Source: Cyclostephanos tholiformis (lineage: Eukaryota; Bacillariophyta; Thalassiosirophyceae; Thalassiosirales; Thalassiosiraceae). Taken from it: DNA of 17,068 nt. How positions within the stretch are numbered: position 1 is the first letter of the stretch; every line of letters begins with the position of its first letter. The stretch covers positions 1 through 17,068 of the forward strand of contig JALLPB010002589.1 of the NCBI GenBank assembly GCA_036939975.1, given 5' to 3'. This document shows, one piece after another, positions 9,247 to 16,965 of the stretch. The translations under genes and the position numbers were made by a program. The notes beneath the pieces are model-generated. The model was not told the origin of the DNA, ran no database searches, and saw only the letters and a program-made list of their open reading frames with translations.

Positions 9247-11744
9247 TCAACAAGGAACAGTTGGGGAGGACGCTGGCGCCATCACACTAGTCAATGCATT
9301 GGCAAGATAGGCCTCTAAACGAGCCATCAGTTCGGCCTTTTTACCGTCTGCCCGGAGCCCATGTTTTTTTAGCTCTTCCTTGATCTCTGGGACCTTCAAC
9401 TTCTTCACCCCAAAAAATGCATCTGCTTTTTGGTCAGCCGCATCCACTTTCTTCTCCTTCAATGCCTTCACCTTTGCCCTATTCTCAGTTCGGAGAACCT
9501 TCTCCTCCTTTACCTTTTGCAATACATCATCGGGGGGTTTTATATAGAACTCGTCTTGATGATATTCTGGAGGTACCACCGGGCGGTACTTGGCATACAA
9601 TTCAACCCGTTTGTATGGATTGATCCCCGGAGGTTCTATCATTGTGAGAAGCTTGGCGGACACAATACGCAATTTATCAATATCATTTGCAAATCCTCTC
9701 TTTGGCCTTACTGCGGTGTGTTGAATTATTTGATGTTCAGCGGGATCGCTCTCTCGAATTGTCATGATCAATTCATCATCGTCACCGTCGCAGGTGAAGA
9801 TGTGATTATTTAGCACCAACCCGGACAAGTTGGTGTAGAAATCTCTGAATGCTGCATTATAATCGAGAAAGTCACTGGCAACTGTCGGATCAACAGTTAT
9901 CTTATCGGAGACATTCAATGCAACAATCAACTCATCCATCGTGAATAAGTTTCTCTTGCGGTACTCGTGTTTCAAAGAATTGAAGAGGCAGTCACAAGCA
10001 TTCTTCGTGTGTCCAACGATGAGGAATACAAAGTTGACTCTTTTAAAGTAATGCATTTCTTTTAGCCACATTGCCAGCTTCAAGACTGTGTTGTTTTTAT
10101 TTTGTCCCGAGCAGTTGTCAAATATTATATTCAACTCTCCGCCGACTTCATCATCTCTAAGAAGTTGCATCTTGCGTAGAGTCTTCACAATCAATGAAGT
10201 AACATTTGTTCCGCCTTTCTTTCCAATTCCCTCATGATATACATGGCAATACATATGATTGTCTATAATACCATTGCCATAGTCGTGGGAGTGATTGACT
10301 ATTCCAAAATTGTTCGCGGTCATGGGAGTGTAGTAGTATGTACAACCTGGCTGCTCGGAATTGTAACATGGGACTTGTATGTTTTGTCCGAAGTCAACAG
10401 TAAGAGTTGTTCTCCTTTTTGAGTACTCAACACCATTTTTTGCATCAGACACAGCAGCTGCCTCCAAACTTTGATATAGAAACCTCTGTGCCCTTGCCAT
10501 ATCAATATGCTTCGAACATTCCAGAATGAGAAGCTCTTTTGCCTCCTCAACTTTGGAACTCGCTGAATCCAGCTTGTCAAGATGTGTGTTGTCTAGCAGC
10601 TGTAGTAGGCCGTCGATATTGTCATTGTCATCGGAATCATTCAATTGTTCCTCATTTCCATTTTCCTTGGTGTGATTGGATAATATCCTGTGTTTGTTTG
10701 CAAAGGTTTAGCAGTAGTAGCATATATCTTTGGCCGGCCGACTCACTTTGAGGGAAGGATAATCCATCTTCCACTTTGTGTAGTATGTGGAAAAGGCAAC
10801 AAAGGAATCCTCGGTTCCGTCTGCACCTTCTACTGTCAAGGTTCCATTTGGGCCAACTGCAACTTTATATCCAAGAGATTCCATGTATCGGTAATAACAA
10901 TTGCGATATCCCATGCTTATTGGCAGATAGATATTCCCATTGGTGTCCTCTCTATTGGTGAGACCACGTTCTCCATCAACCACTGTTGCAATCACTCTAG
11001 TGGCTCTGACCTCTCCGAGCTTATGCAAGTAATCGAAATGATGTCTCAAGTGAATCATGCGTGGATCATCATTTTTGATTGTCACATTACTCTTTTTTCC
11101 TGCTCCCTTATGTCGTGGCATGACTCCAAGTGAAGAGGCGGCTTTGATGGATCTATATCTGGTGTCACCGATACCCATCAATGAACGCATCCCAAGCAAA
11201 CATAGTTGATGCTTTTGTAATGCACGAAGACAATCGATGTCGGCACCATCCGTTGAAATATATGGTAAGCAAAACCACAGATGCTTACCCCCAAGCTTAG
11301 CAGCGATAGCATACTTGGTGTACCACTCCAAAATAATAGAGTCCTGGTCATATTTTTCTTCGTCTCGAACTGAACCAAATACTGTGCAACACACTCCTGA
11401 ACATTCCGGTCTGTAAGAATGTCAAGGCAATCACACATCTTATTCTTACATGAAGGAAGACATTTGAGTCACTCAATGAGAAGCAGTAACAGCTCATCTT
11501 CATTCATATGCTTCCTGCTTTTCCGATTCGGGTATTTGATTGTTGCATCTTCATCGCTCATCTCGGTGAAAGCATGATCATCCCCCCTTCGTTTTTGTGC
11601 TGAGCTTCTGGTGTTCATTGACGGCGAGTCAAGAAAACCATGTTGGATGGGCCTCACCGGCGACAAGAGCTCATCACGAGCCACTTCGTCCAGTCCTATT
11701 GGCCCAATCCCAGTTCGTTTTTGTGCCGAGCTTCTGGTGTTCAT
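9247..11744 (-). pseudogene. DUF7869-type putative transposase with C-terminal SAP domain
   Basis: The gene is about 830 codons, from an ATG at 11744 to a stop at 9247-9249. The N terminus repeats the decapeptide MNTRSSAQKR twice and has basic clusters. A Cys-containing segment (CLPSCKNKMCDCLDIL) follows near 11400-11465, then EWYTKYA, a LMGIGDTRYRSIK motif and HHFDYLHKLGEVRATRV. Next come LPISMGYRNCYYRYMESLGY and DICYYC followed by TFANKH. The second half has CHVYHEGIGKKGGTN (about 10205-10250), FDNCSGQNKNN (10090-10122) and GHTKNACDCLFNSLKHEYRK (about 9960-10020). The conserved acidic residues E, D and D fit an RNase-H-fold transposase, which is inference. A SAP DNA-binding domain (VPEIKEELKKHGLRADGKKA onward, about 9295-9400) ends the protein. 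There are three breaks: TGA at 11469-11471, a one-base loss in the T5 run at 11353-11357, and TAA at 10708-10710. All pieces otherwise join without gaps, so the gene died recently or contains assembly errors. Confidence 0.8.
11600..11744 (-). repeat. Duplicated start region of the DUF7869-type gene
   Basis: The DNA coding for MNTRSSAQKR occurs at 11715-11744 and again, nearly identical, at about 11588-11617, in the same frame. On the plus strand the shared core is CGTTTTTGTGC, one variable base pair, then GAGCTTCTGGTGTTCAT. The second copy offers an alternative initiator ATG 42 codons downstream. Confidence 0.85.
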
Positions 11745-11867
11745 CTACGGTGGCGATAAGAGATGATCTGGGAGAAAAGATAAGCTGCCACTCAGACAAA
11801 TAGGTGAGCATTGGCATGGACTTCCAGTCCTTGGGGCGTCGGTTGTTGTCATCATGATTGTTGTGTC

Positions 11868-11990
11868 AGGGCTTCGTGGTGGTGTTGGTCGGGGCTTCGT
11901 CATTGTGTCAGTTCGGGCTTTGCGGTCGTGTTAGTCGGGGCTTCGCGGTCGTGTTGGTCGGGCTCTGTCATCGTTGCGTGCGCCCGTCGT
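11868..11990. repeat. Degenerate GC-rich tandem repeat
   Basis: Several imperfect copies of a unit like GTCGTGTTGGTCGGGGCTTCG follow each other upstream of the DUF7869-type gene. It may be part of the promoter or leader of that gene, or a subterminal repeat that the transposase binds. The unit boundaries are approximate. Confidence 0.65.
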
Positions 11991-12025
11991 TGCACGTGCC
12001 TTTCGTTGTGTCGCGTGCGTAGTAA

Positions 12026-12073
12026 TTGAACAAGGAGAACACGTCGGACTTGAACAAGGAGAACACGTCGGAC
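12026..12073. repeat. Exact 24-bp tandem duplication
   Basis: Two identical 24-bp units, beginning TTGAACAAGGAG and ending GTCGGAC, lie head to tail, about 330 bp inside the right inverted repeat. They are in the non-coding 5' region of the DUF7869-type gene and are candidates for subterminal binding sites. Confidence 0.95.
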
Positions 12074-12404
12074 TCCGAGGAAAGTGGGACGAACAAGTCC
12101 CAACGAGATGGGGGCTGTCGACCGGTGTGATGGTTTGCTGGTCGGCACTTTTTTGAGAACTTTTTTCGCGGTCCGGCCGCCAAAATAATTGGGGACAAAA
12201 AAACACAAAAAAGAGTTGTGACGGACTTACCCAGCTAAAAATGAGTTTTGGAGATGCGCCAAGAGTAGTTTAGCCTCCCCAGCACGCTGTTTTGCATTCT
12301 ACAATGGAACAGATAGAGAGATGGGGGGAAGACATTTCCAACGATGGGTTGGATGCAATTTCGACCTCATAAAAATTTGTGGCAATTTTTCGTCCGTTTA
12401 TCGG

Positions 12405-12448
12405 TTCCCGCCAAATTGTCAAACGTTTGTTTCTATTCGAACAGTCTT
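12405..12448 (-). repeat. Right 44-bp terminal inverted repeat
   Basis: This is the exact reverse complement of 8674-8717, starting TTCCCGCCAA on the inside and ending ACAGTCTT at the outer end. It is directly followed by the ACAT target-site copy. Confidence 0.95.
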
Positions 12449-12452
12449 ACAT
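12449..12452. repeat. Target-site duplication ACAT, right copy
   Basis: This is the direct repeat of 8670-8673. The sequence after it (TATCAAATTATC) continues the piggyBac-like coding sequence interrupted at 8673. Confidence 0.75.
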
Positions 12453-13228
12453 TATCAAATTATCACAGCGCAACAATTTTTGACGCAGAGGATGGGTTGA
12501 GGCAGAGGAGGACGGGAGATGTGTCAGAAGCCGGTGCCTTGTCCAGAACAGACAAAGACATATTGTGAGACATTCCACCTGATTGACAAGAGGAATGGGG
12601 CAGAGGCAAAGTATGAAATTGCGGGGATTACCTGGACCCAATATTGGGCACCAAAACTTGTGTTCCGCCTCTTCAACATGGCGATGAACAACGCACATGT
12701 CATGTTCAAAGAGTTGGTGTTGAGAGACGGTGGGAAAGCATGTCTATGGGGCAGGCATTGAAGGAGCTGGCACATAGTTTGTGCCAATGAGGACAGTCAA
12801 TGCGATCATTTGCGGTGATGCATCCGGCTCATCTGCATGGCATGAACCAAGTAGATGGGCATGAAAAGGGGACAAAAATTCAGAGCGACAGGAAGTCAGA
12901 GGTGATGCTGTCACCCCCAAAAATTACTGAGGCAATCTCAGCCAAAAGCCAGCTAACAAATCAGAAGAAGAAGCAGATGTGGCGTGTTCACCAGCCAATA
13001 TGCGCATACATTTGCCAAAGGTGCTGCTGGGCGAGATGCCCCAGCATCAAAAAAAGTAAGGCAAAATGAAAGCAAGCATATGATACAAGCTACTTCTGTG
13101 AGGAATGCACTGCAGAGGCAGGGCACAAGACTTATTTGTGCCATTCCATTAAAAATGGTGAAGGGGTAAGTTGCCATGTTGCTTATCACAAACTCAACCA
13201 TAACAAGGTGTTCAAGTCCAGGCGATGA
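12453..13228 (+). pseudogene. piggyBac-like transposase relic A, 3' part
   Basis: This continues the gene cut at 8673. Joined across one ACAT, the frame gives MKT followed by LSNYHSATIFDAEDG, the usual LSxxH segment after the W-x-D motif. The frame then shifts near 12519 to KPVPCPEQTKTYCETFHLID and GITWTQYWAPKLVFRLFNMA, the conserved C-terminal part of piggyBac transposases. A further shift near 12730 gives SMSMGQALKELAHSLCQ, an in-frame TGA (12788-12790), then HPAHLHGMNQVDGHEKG. The end is a Cys/His-rich finger region, read in two frames: RCGVFTSQYAHTFAKGAAGR, then SYFCEECTAEAGHKTYLCHS and VSCHVAYHKLNHNKVFKSRR, stopping at TGA 13226-13228. The CxxC, C-x-H and CH spacing fits the Cys-rich C-terminal domain of the family. 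At least three frameshifts and one stop make it non-functional. Confidence 0.75.
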
Positions 13229-13619
13229 AATTGGGGGGGTATGCCATAGTACCAACAACAGTAATTCATAACTTTAGAACAACTGGATGACAGCCAGGAA
13301 ATGAACATACCTCGTGATCCCTGAGACATGGGGGACCTAACCATATGATTTCAGCCCACCCCCCTAACAGGAACATTGATTCCTCTGGCCATTTCCACCA
13401 TGGTTGAATTGTTCCATTGTATCTATTTTTTTATGGATTCAATGAGAGGGTCACAAAGGAATCCTATGCATGTGAGGGGGGGTTGAGGCCCAAAATCTTG
13501 CGTCAGTTCCCACCAACCCTACATACCTCCTTGAAAAGTATGACTGTGTTGTTTTGGGTTCCCACCCAAACCAAAATAGCTGTAAAAAATTTTCCAGAAT
13601 CTAAAGTAATTAGCCAGTT
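13229..13619. other. 3' non-coding part of piggyBac-like element A
   Basis: This lies between the last stop of the transposase relic and the right inverted repeat. It contains G runs and only short open frames. I see no gene. Confidence 0.5.
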
Positions 13620-13838
13620 CAATGTACAACCTAGGTCTAAATTAGTCAAAAAGTTAAATATAGGAGGAATTAAATTGCATTGCAATGCAATCGTTTTCAA
13701 TCACCCGGATGCAATCATTGGATTCAGCACAAAATTTTGCATTTTTCATATTTATACTTGGGTCGACATATGATATTTACCGCAGCCCTTTATCCAAATG
13801 AAAAACAACACACTTAGGGGTTGGCAACAAAAATCTAA
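13620..13838 (-). repeat. Right terminal inverted repeat of piggyBac-like element A
   Basis: This is the inverted, diverged counterpart of 6288-6510, with shared blocks ATAGGAGGAATTAAATTGC, CATTGGATT, ATACTTGGGTCGA and CACACTTAGGGG. It is followed by TTAA at 13839-13842. A complete comparison would show identity well below that of the nested element's ends. Confidence 0.75.
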
Positions 13839-13842
13839 TTAA

Positions 13843-14538
13843 GATAGATTTAGCCTTCACACTTTGCTGAAAAGGTGTTGCTTACGCCCCGGCAAAAATG
13901 GTAGACAGATTAACTAGGCAAGTTCGGAGGAGTTTTGCTCGTACATTTTCCCTGTAGAATGTCTCGTAGGAGTTTTCCTGGTTGACCTTTTCCCCCCGCC
14001 AAAAAAGCCCAAGATGAGCGCCAGGAGGTGGTGCCCAACATATGGTGGTTATCTCTACTAAAAGTAATCAAGTCTAACCACTGGACATGGGTTTGTTGTC
14101 ACTTGATGGACACATGACATCAAGATCAGATACATCTTAATCCTAATCCTAATCCTAAGTGTGAAGCTAAGCAGGTGCTAGGGGGTGCCAAAAACTGTAG
14201 GGTTTAGAATCCCCAGATGCAAACCCAACCCCTAGACCCCCTGGGGACAAAATGACACCCCATCAACTATCATGATCATGGTCATCCCCAGGGGGTAGGG
14301 CAAACAGCACCCCCACCCATGACGAGAGATTACAAGGGACCTCGATGGACACCTGTATTGAGTGAACATCAGGAAAGTCCCTCTTGAGCTGCAACACAAA
14401 CAACCCTGACCCCTGATGAAAAAAACCCATAAGTATGCAAGCACAGAAATCCTGCCCCTGTCCAGCCAGAAGTTTCTTTCAACCATCACATGTTGATGAT
14501 GTCATTCAAACTTTACTGGATGGCTTTGCAAAGCTGAT
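13843..14538. other. No recognisable gene; inverted repeat and short TCCTAA tract
   Basis: This is the spacer between piggyBac-like element A and the retrotransposon remnant. It has three TCCTAA units at about 14140-14157 and an 11-bp inverted repeat, CCCCCTGGGGA at 14237-14247 and TCCCCAGGGGG at 14285-14295. On the minus strand this region is downstream of the tyrosine recombinase, so it may hold the 3' terminal repeat of that element. The other end is outside the window, so this cannot be confirmed. Confidence 0.5.
14237..14295. repeat. 11-bp inverted repeat with 37-bp loop
   Basis: The arms CCCCCTGGGGA and TCCCCAGGGGG are perfectly complementary, and the outer CCTA/TAGG bases extend the similarity with a 2-base offset. 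The loop contains a second small palindrome (ATCATGATCATG). Confidence 0.8.
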
Positions 14539-15650
14539 TTACCACTCGTAGTCTGAAAGGACACATGTGCTTGTAATGTCATGATAAGAATTGCTGTGTA
14601 CATTGACAAACTTGAAGTTGTGTTTCATTTTGTCATCATTCCTTCTAAATAGCATGCCAGCTGCTCCCTAATGTACTCCTTAAATGTGATGCCCCTCCAG
14701 CATCCCTTTTTTTAAATGAGGGTTCAGAGAAGCCCAAGAGGGCCAAACTGTTAGCATCACCAATTTGGAGAGAGTGAGAATCAATGAGTTTGATTGACAT
14801 ACCCCCTGTCTCTGGATATTTGAGTAGTGTTGCTGCCATTTTGAGTGCCTTGCTTCTATCTTCCCCACAGACATCAAACCTCTTTCCCCCATGGTAATAT
14901 GCAGATAGGAGAGTTGATTTTGATACTTCATGTTTGCGTAGCTGCACAAAACGCCGCCTAAGTGCTCTGATTGGGCAATAGAAAGCATCACCATTTGTTT
15001 CCTGGTGAACAAACATTCCCTTCCACATGTTTTTTTGTTGTCAAGCTTAAGGGTGGCACTATTGACAGACAAAATGAGTACATCTGGTGCATTTCGGGGT
15101 AGACAGCATAACTGACCAACTTTAGTCTCTTTGAAGAAAGTGATGTCCTTGAATTTAAACTGTACCATTTGCTTAGTGATGTTGCACTTCCCTTTAACAG
15201 TGTATTCGCCAATGCAAAGGAGATAGTAAAATGCCATCATGGTGAGGTCTCCAACTGCCTGTGTGTGGGTTGTTCCCGAGTTGCTATAACCCATTTTGAC
15301 AAGCACTTCTGGCACCTGGCACATCCGTTTTGACCGTGAGCATTTTTCTGCATCGGTGGGTCCTCTTTTGCATAGCCATTGATCATGACCTGTAGCGCCA
15401 GTAGTAATTTCTCAGACCCTATGACCTTGTTGGGCTATTTCTGATGACCATGGATATTGTCTGCCTAACGTCAATAATTGTACCTGTGACTGTTGTAGCC
15501 TGCACCTGTCATTCTTGTCCATAGTATCTGATGCAAATTTGCTGGGCAAATCCAGTAAGGATATGGATTCATCATTTGAAAGTTGTCAATTGTAAATGAG
15601 GATCGATTCCCACAGGTGCAAAGTAGGTTGTCCAAATTTGCCAATGAGCT
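14539..15650 (-). pseudogene. Tyrosine recombinase of the DIRS-like element, inactive
   Basis: The core-binding half is visible as ILTGFAQQI, YYGQE-stop-QVQATTV, RQTISMV and, after a frame change, KVIGSEKLLLALQVM followed by GYAKEDPP. The catalytic half begins with GDLTMMAFYYLLCIGEYT (about 15205-15260), where the first catalytic Arg is replaced by Cys (15214-15216). It continues FKFKDITFF, then after a one-base loss in the A7 run (15030-15036) WKGMFVHQETNGDAFYCPIR and RALRRRFVQLRKH. The HxxR motif reads HSLQ, with Gln at 14765-14767. After another one-base loss near 14707-14713 come GCWRG and TFKEYIREQLACY, in which Tyr (14673-14675) is the expected nucleophile. The end is KMKHNFKFVNV to the stop at 14539-14541. 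Both signature arginines are gone, so it cannot recombine DNA. Confidence 0.75.
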
Positions 15651-16345
15651 TCCCTGGCATGGGAAGTCACCACCAAGCATCCAGCACAAAATGCTGCATC
15701 CGCAAGGCAGAAATCACATGCATAACTGTCTTGTAATTCAGGTGGAAGAACATCCATGATTGCTGTGAGGGCAAATGGAAAATTGAATTAAGCAGTGTGA
15801 GTAACTCGTTGTTGGTTTTGCAGTGCCATGCTGGGTTGCTTCCAAATGATTGAGAGGGGATGTCTGCTATTGCATTTCATTTCCCCGAAATGTGGATTGG
15901 TGTAAATGGGCATGCCTTCTGAAGTTTGCACATAGGGCTAGTTCCTGGACGAGCTGCTCTGCCACTGTTGATTGCTTTGATGCAAGTTTCAGTGCCCACC
16001 CGGTCATGGGGAAGTTGTTGTTGAATAAGGTTAATTGTTTTTCCTCTAAGGGTCCACAGACCTCTTCCATCATCAACCATAATAGTACAAGTCCTGCCAT
16101 CTTCAAATCAGAATTTGAGATGCATTCCCCCAATTGTCCATTGTTTTGATATCATTTGCTACATCAGCCAGCCACTGTAATCAAGAAACCATGGGGATGC
16201 ATGCCAACATCTTGCCAATAATGACCCCCCCTGTCCCATGGCTTGAGGCATTGATGAATCCAATGTAGTCTGGCCAGCCAGGGATTAGCTGTCAGCATCA
16301 TGTTGGCTTCATTGTTGATTCCCAGAGGAGTGTGTGACAGCCCTC
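15651..16345 (-). pseudogene. RNase H domain of the DIRS-like element, inactive
   Basis: This follows the reverse transcriptase in the same orientation. The first part reads GWPDYIGFINASSHGTGG, where the expected catalytic Asp of the VDAS-type motif is Asn (16250-16252). It continues after frame changes with NSDLKMAGLVLLWLMMEEVC (about 16055-16115), then LFNNNFPMTGW (about 16000-16030), where the usual SDN aspartate is Asn. VAEQLVQELAL follows. The C-terminal end contains NAIADIPSQSFGSNPAWHC and ELLTLLNSIFHLP (about 15780-15870), interrupted by TGA just before NAIAD, then QQSWMFFHLNYK and FVLDAWW before another TGA. The domain assignment is from a remembered consensus of the family. Two acidic positions are changed to Asn, so the enzyme would be dead. 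Confidence 0.65.
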
Positions 16346-16965
16346 AATCGCATTTAGAGCCCATCTGTTCTGACTGAGGTAGACATACTTGGGTTTGACT
16401 TTCAGGATTTGGTTGCATTGAGAGAGCAGACTAACTCCCATGGGAATGCATGTTGTATTTTCTTGATCATTGATTTGAACTCTTTGAATGGTATTCCCAC
16501 TGTTCCCCAATGCCCTGTGTGAATCCAGCTGCATAGAATTGTCAGCAACTTTTCTCATTTTCCCAACTCAAGCCACATCATCTTATTAATCCCGTCAAAG
16601 TAAAAACCAAGAAGGGTTTTAATAGTTGAATATTGCCCCTCCAGCTTTTTCAATTTCTTTTCCGATATGGGGTCATCACCATTGTCCTTGTTGTTTGCTG
16701 GGAATATGTCATTGATTCCAGTCATCACAGCCAATGCTGTGTGTTGGAGCTGCAATTTGGATATTGGGATTACAAGGCTCATAAAATCATTGACACATAC
16801 CTCTATTGTACATCAAAATGCTTGGCCATTGTGGTCATCTGGCAGCTCCGCATATGATTCCCTGTCAATGATGTATCTCACAAATTTGTGTGGCAGTATC
16901 AACCCTACTGGCATTGCAGTATATTCGGAGGCAATATCCCTGCGCTACCTCGCACGAAAGCGATA
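16300..16965 (-). pseudogene. Reverse transcriptase 3' half of the DIRS-like element, inactive
   Basis: The minus strand from about 16960 contains LPHKFVRYII, then IEVCVNDFMSLVIPISK. The active-site box, normally YVDD, reads CVND (16786-16797), so one metal-binding Asp is Asn. The frame then runs AVMTGINDIFPANN, DNGDDPISEKKLKKLEGQYS and TIKTLLGFYFDGINKMMWLE to a stop at 16555-16557. After a frame change come IPMGVSLLSQCNQILKVKPK and YVYLSQN, then AIEGCHTLLWESTMKPT, the connection segment leading to the RNase H. The residues before the active site are too degraded to place. I recognise this as the reverse transcriptase of an algal DIRS-like group from memory. Confidence in the enzyme class is good, in the subgroup moderate. 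Confidence 0.7.

Larger units (their letters stand above)
8674..12448 (-). mobile_element. DUF7869/SAP transposon inserted in piggyBac-like element A
   Basis: This 3,775-bp DNA element has 44-bp terminal inverted repeats with no mismatch and is flanked by a direct ACAT repeat. Its only recognisable gene runs on the minus strand (11744-9247) and encodes a DUF7869-type protein with a SAP domain. Non-coding ends of about 0.5 kb (left) and 0.65 kb (right) surround the gene and are visibly richer in CpG than the flanking relics. Perfect ends, a mostly readable gene and insertion into an already decayed element all indicate recent movement. The ends do not match the TA, TTAA or 8-9 bp rules of the piggyBac, Tc1/mariner or hAT and MULE groups in an obvious way. 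I do not recognise a named superfamily for it. Confidence 0.85.
6284..13842 (+). mobile_element. piggyBac-like element (copy A) containing a nested transposon
   Basis: The element is bounded by TTAA at 6284-6287 and 13839-13842, the target site that piggyBac elements duplicate. Long, diverged inverted repeats lie just inside these. It encloses a plus-strand piggyBac-like transposase relic whose last stop codon is at 13226-13228. A younger 3.8-kb transposon (8674-12448) splits the gene. Without the insertion and one ACAT copy, the element would be about 3.77 kb between its TTAAs. The target site, terminal repeats and coding content agree, so the family call is well supported. The exact outermost base of each end is less sure because the first bases after TTAA match poorly. 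Confidence 0.75.

Noticed and set aside
5074..10710. In-frame TAA at places where I expect Tyr (near 5805, at 8144-8146 and 10708-10710), suggesting a recoded UAA.
   Set aside because: TGA and TAG also occur inside the same relics and frameshifts are common. Three coincidences judged from memory do not support an altered genetic code; ordinary decay is simpler.
10640..10712. A small intron removing the TAA at 10708-10710.
   Set aside because: The residues on both sides (CYYC and TFANKH) join naturally with a single codon between them, and no convincing GT-AG pair is needed or seen.
11900..12208. Overlapping minus-strand frames with repeated PTCSPCSS and VRRVLLVQ peptides.
   Set aside because: The repetition comes from the tandem DNA repeats in the non-coding 5' region of the nested element.
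15572..15757. Minus-strand frame starting at an ATG at 15757, as a separate gene upstream of the recombinase.
   Set aside because: An overlapping frame continues the RNase H to recombinase linker with a better family match, so this is a shadow.
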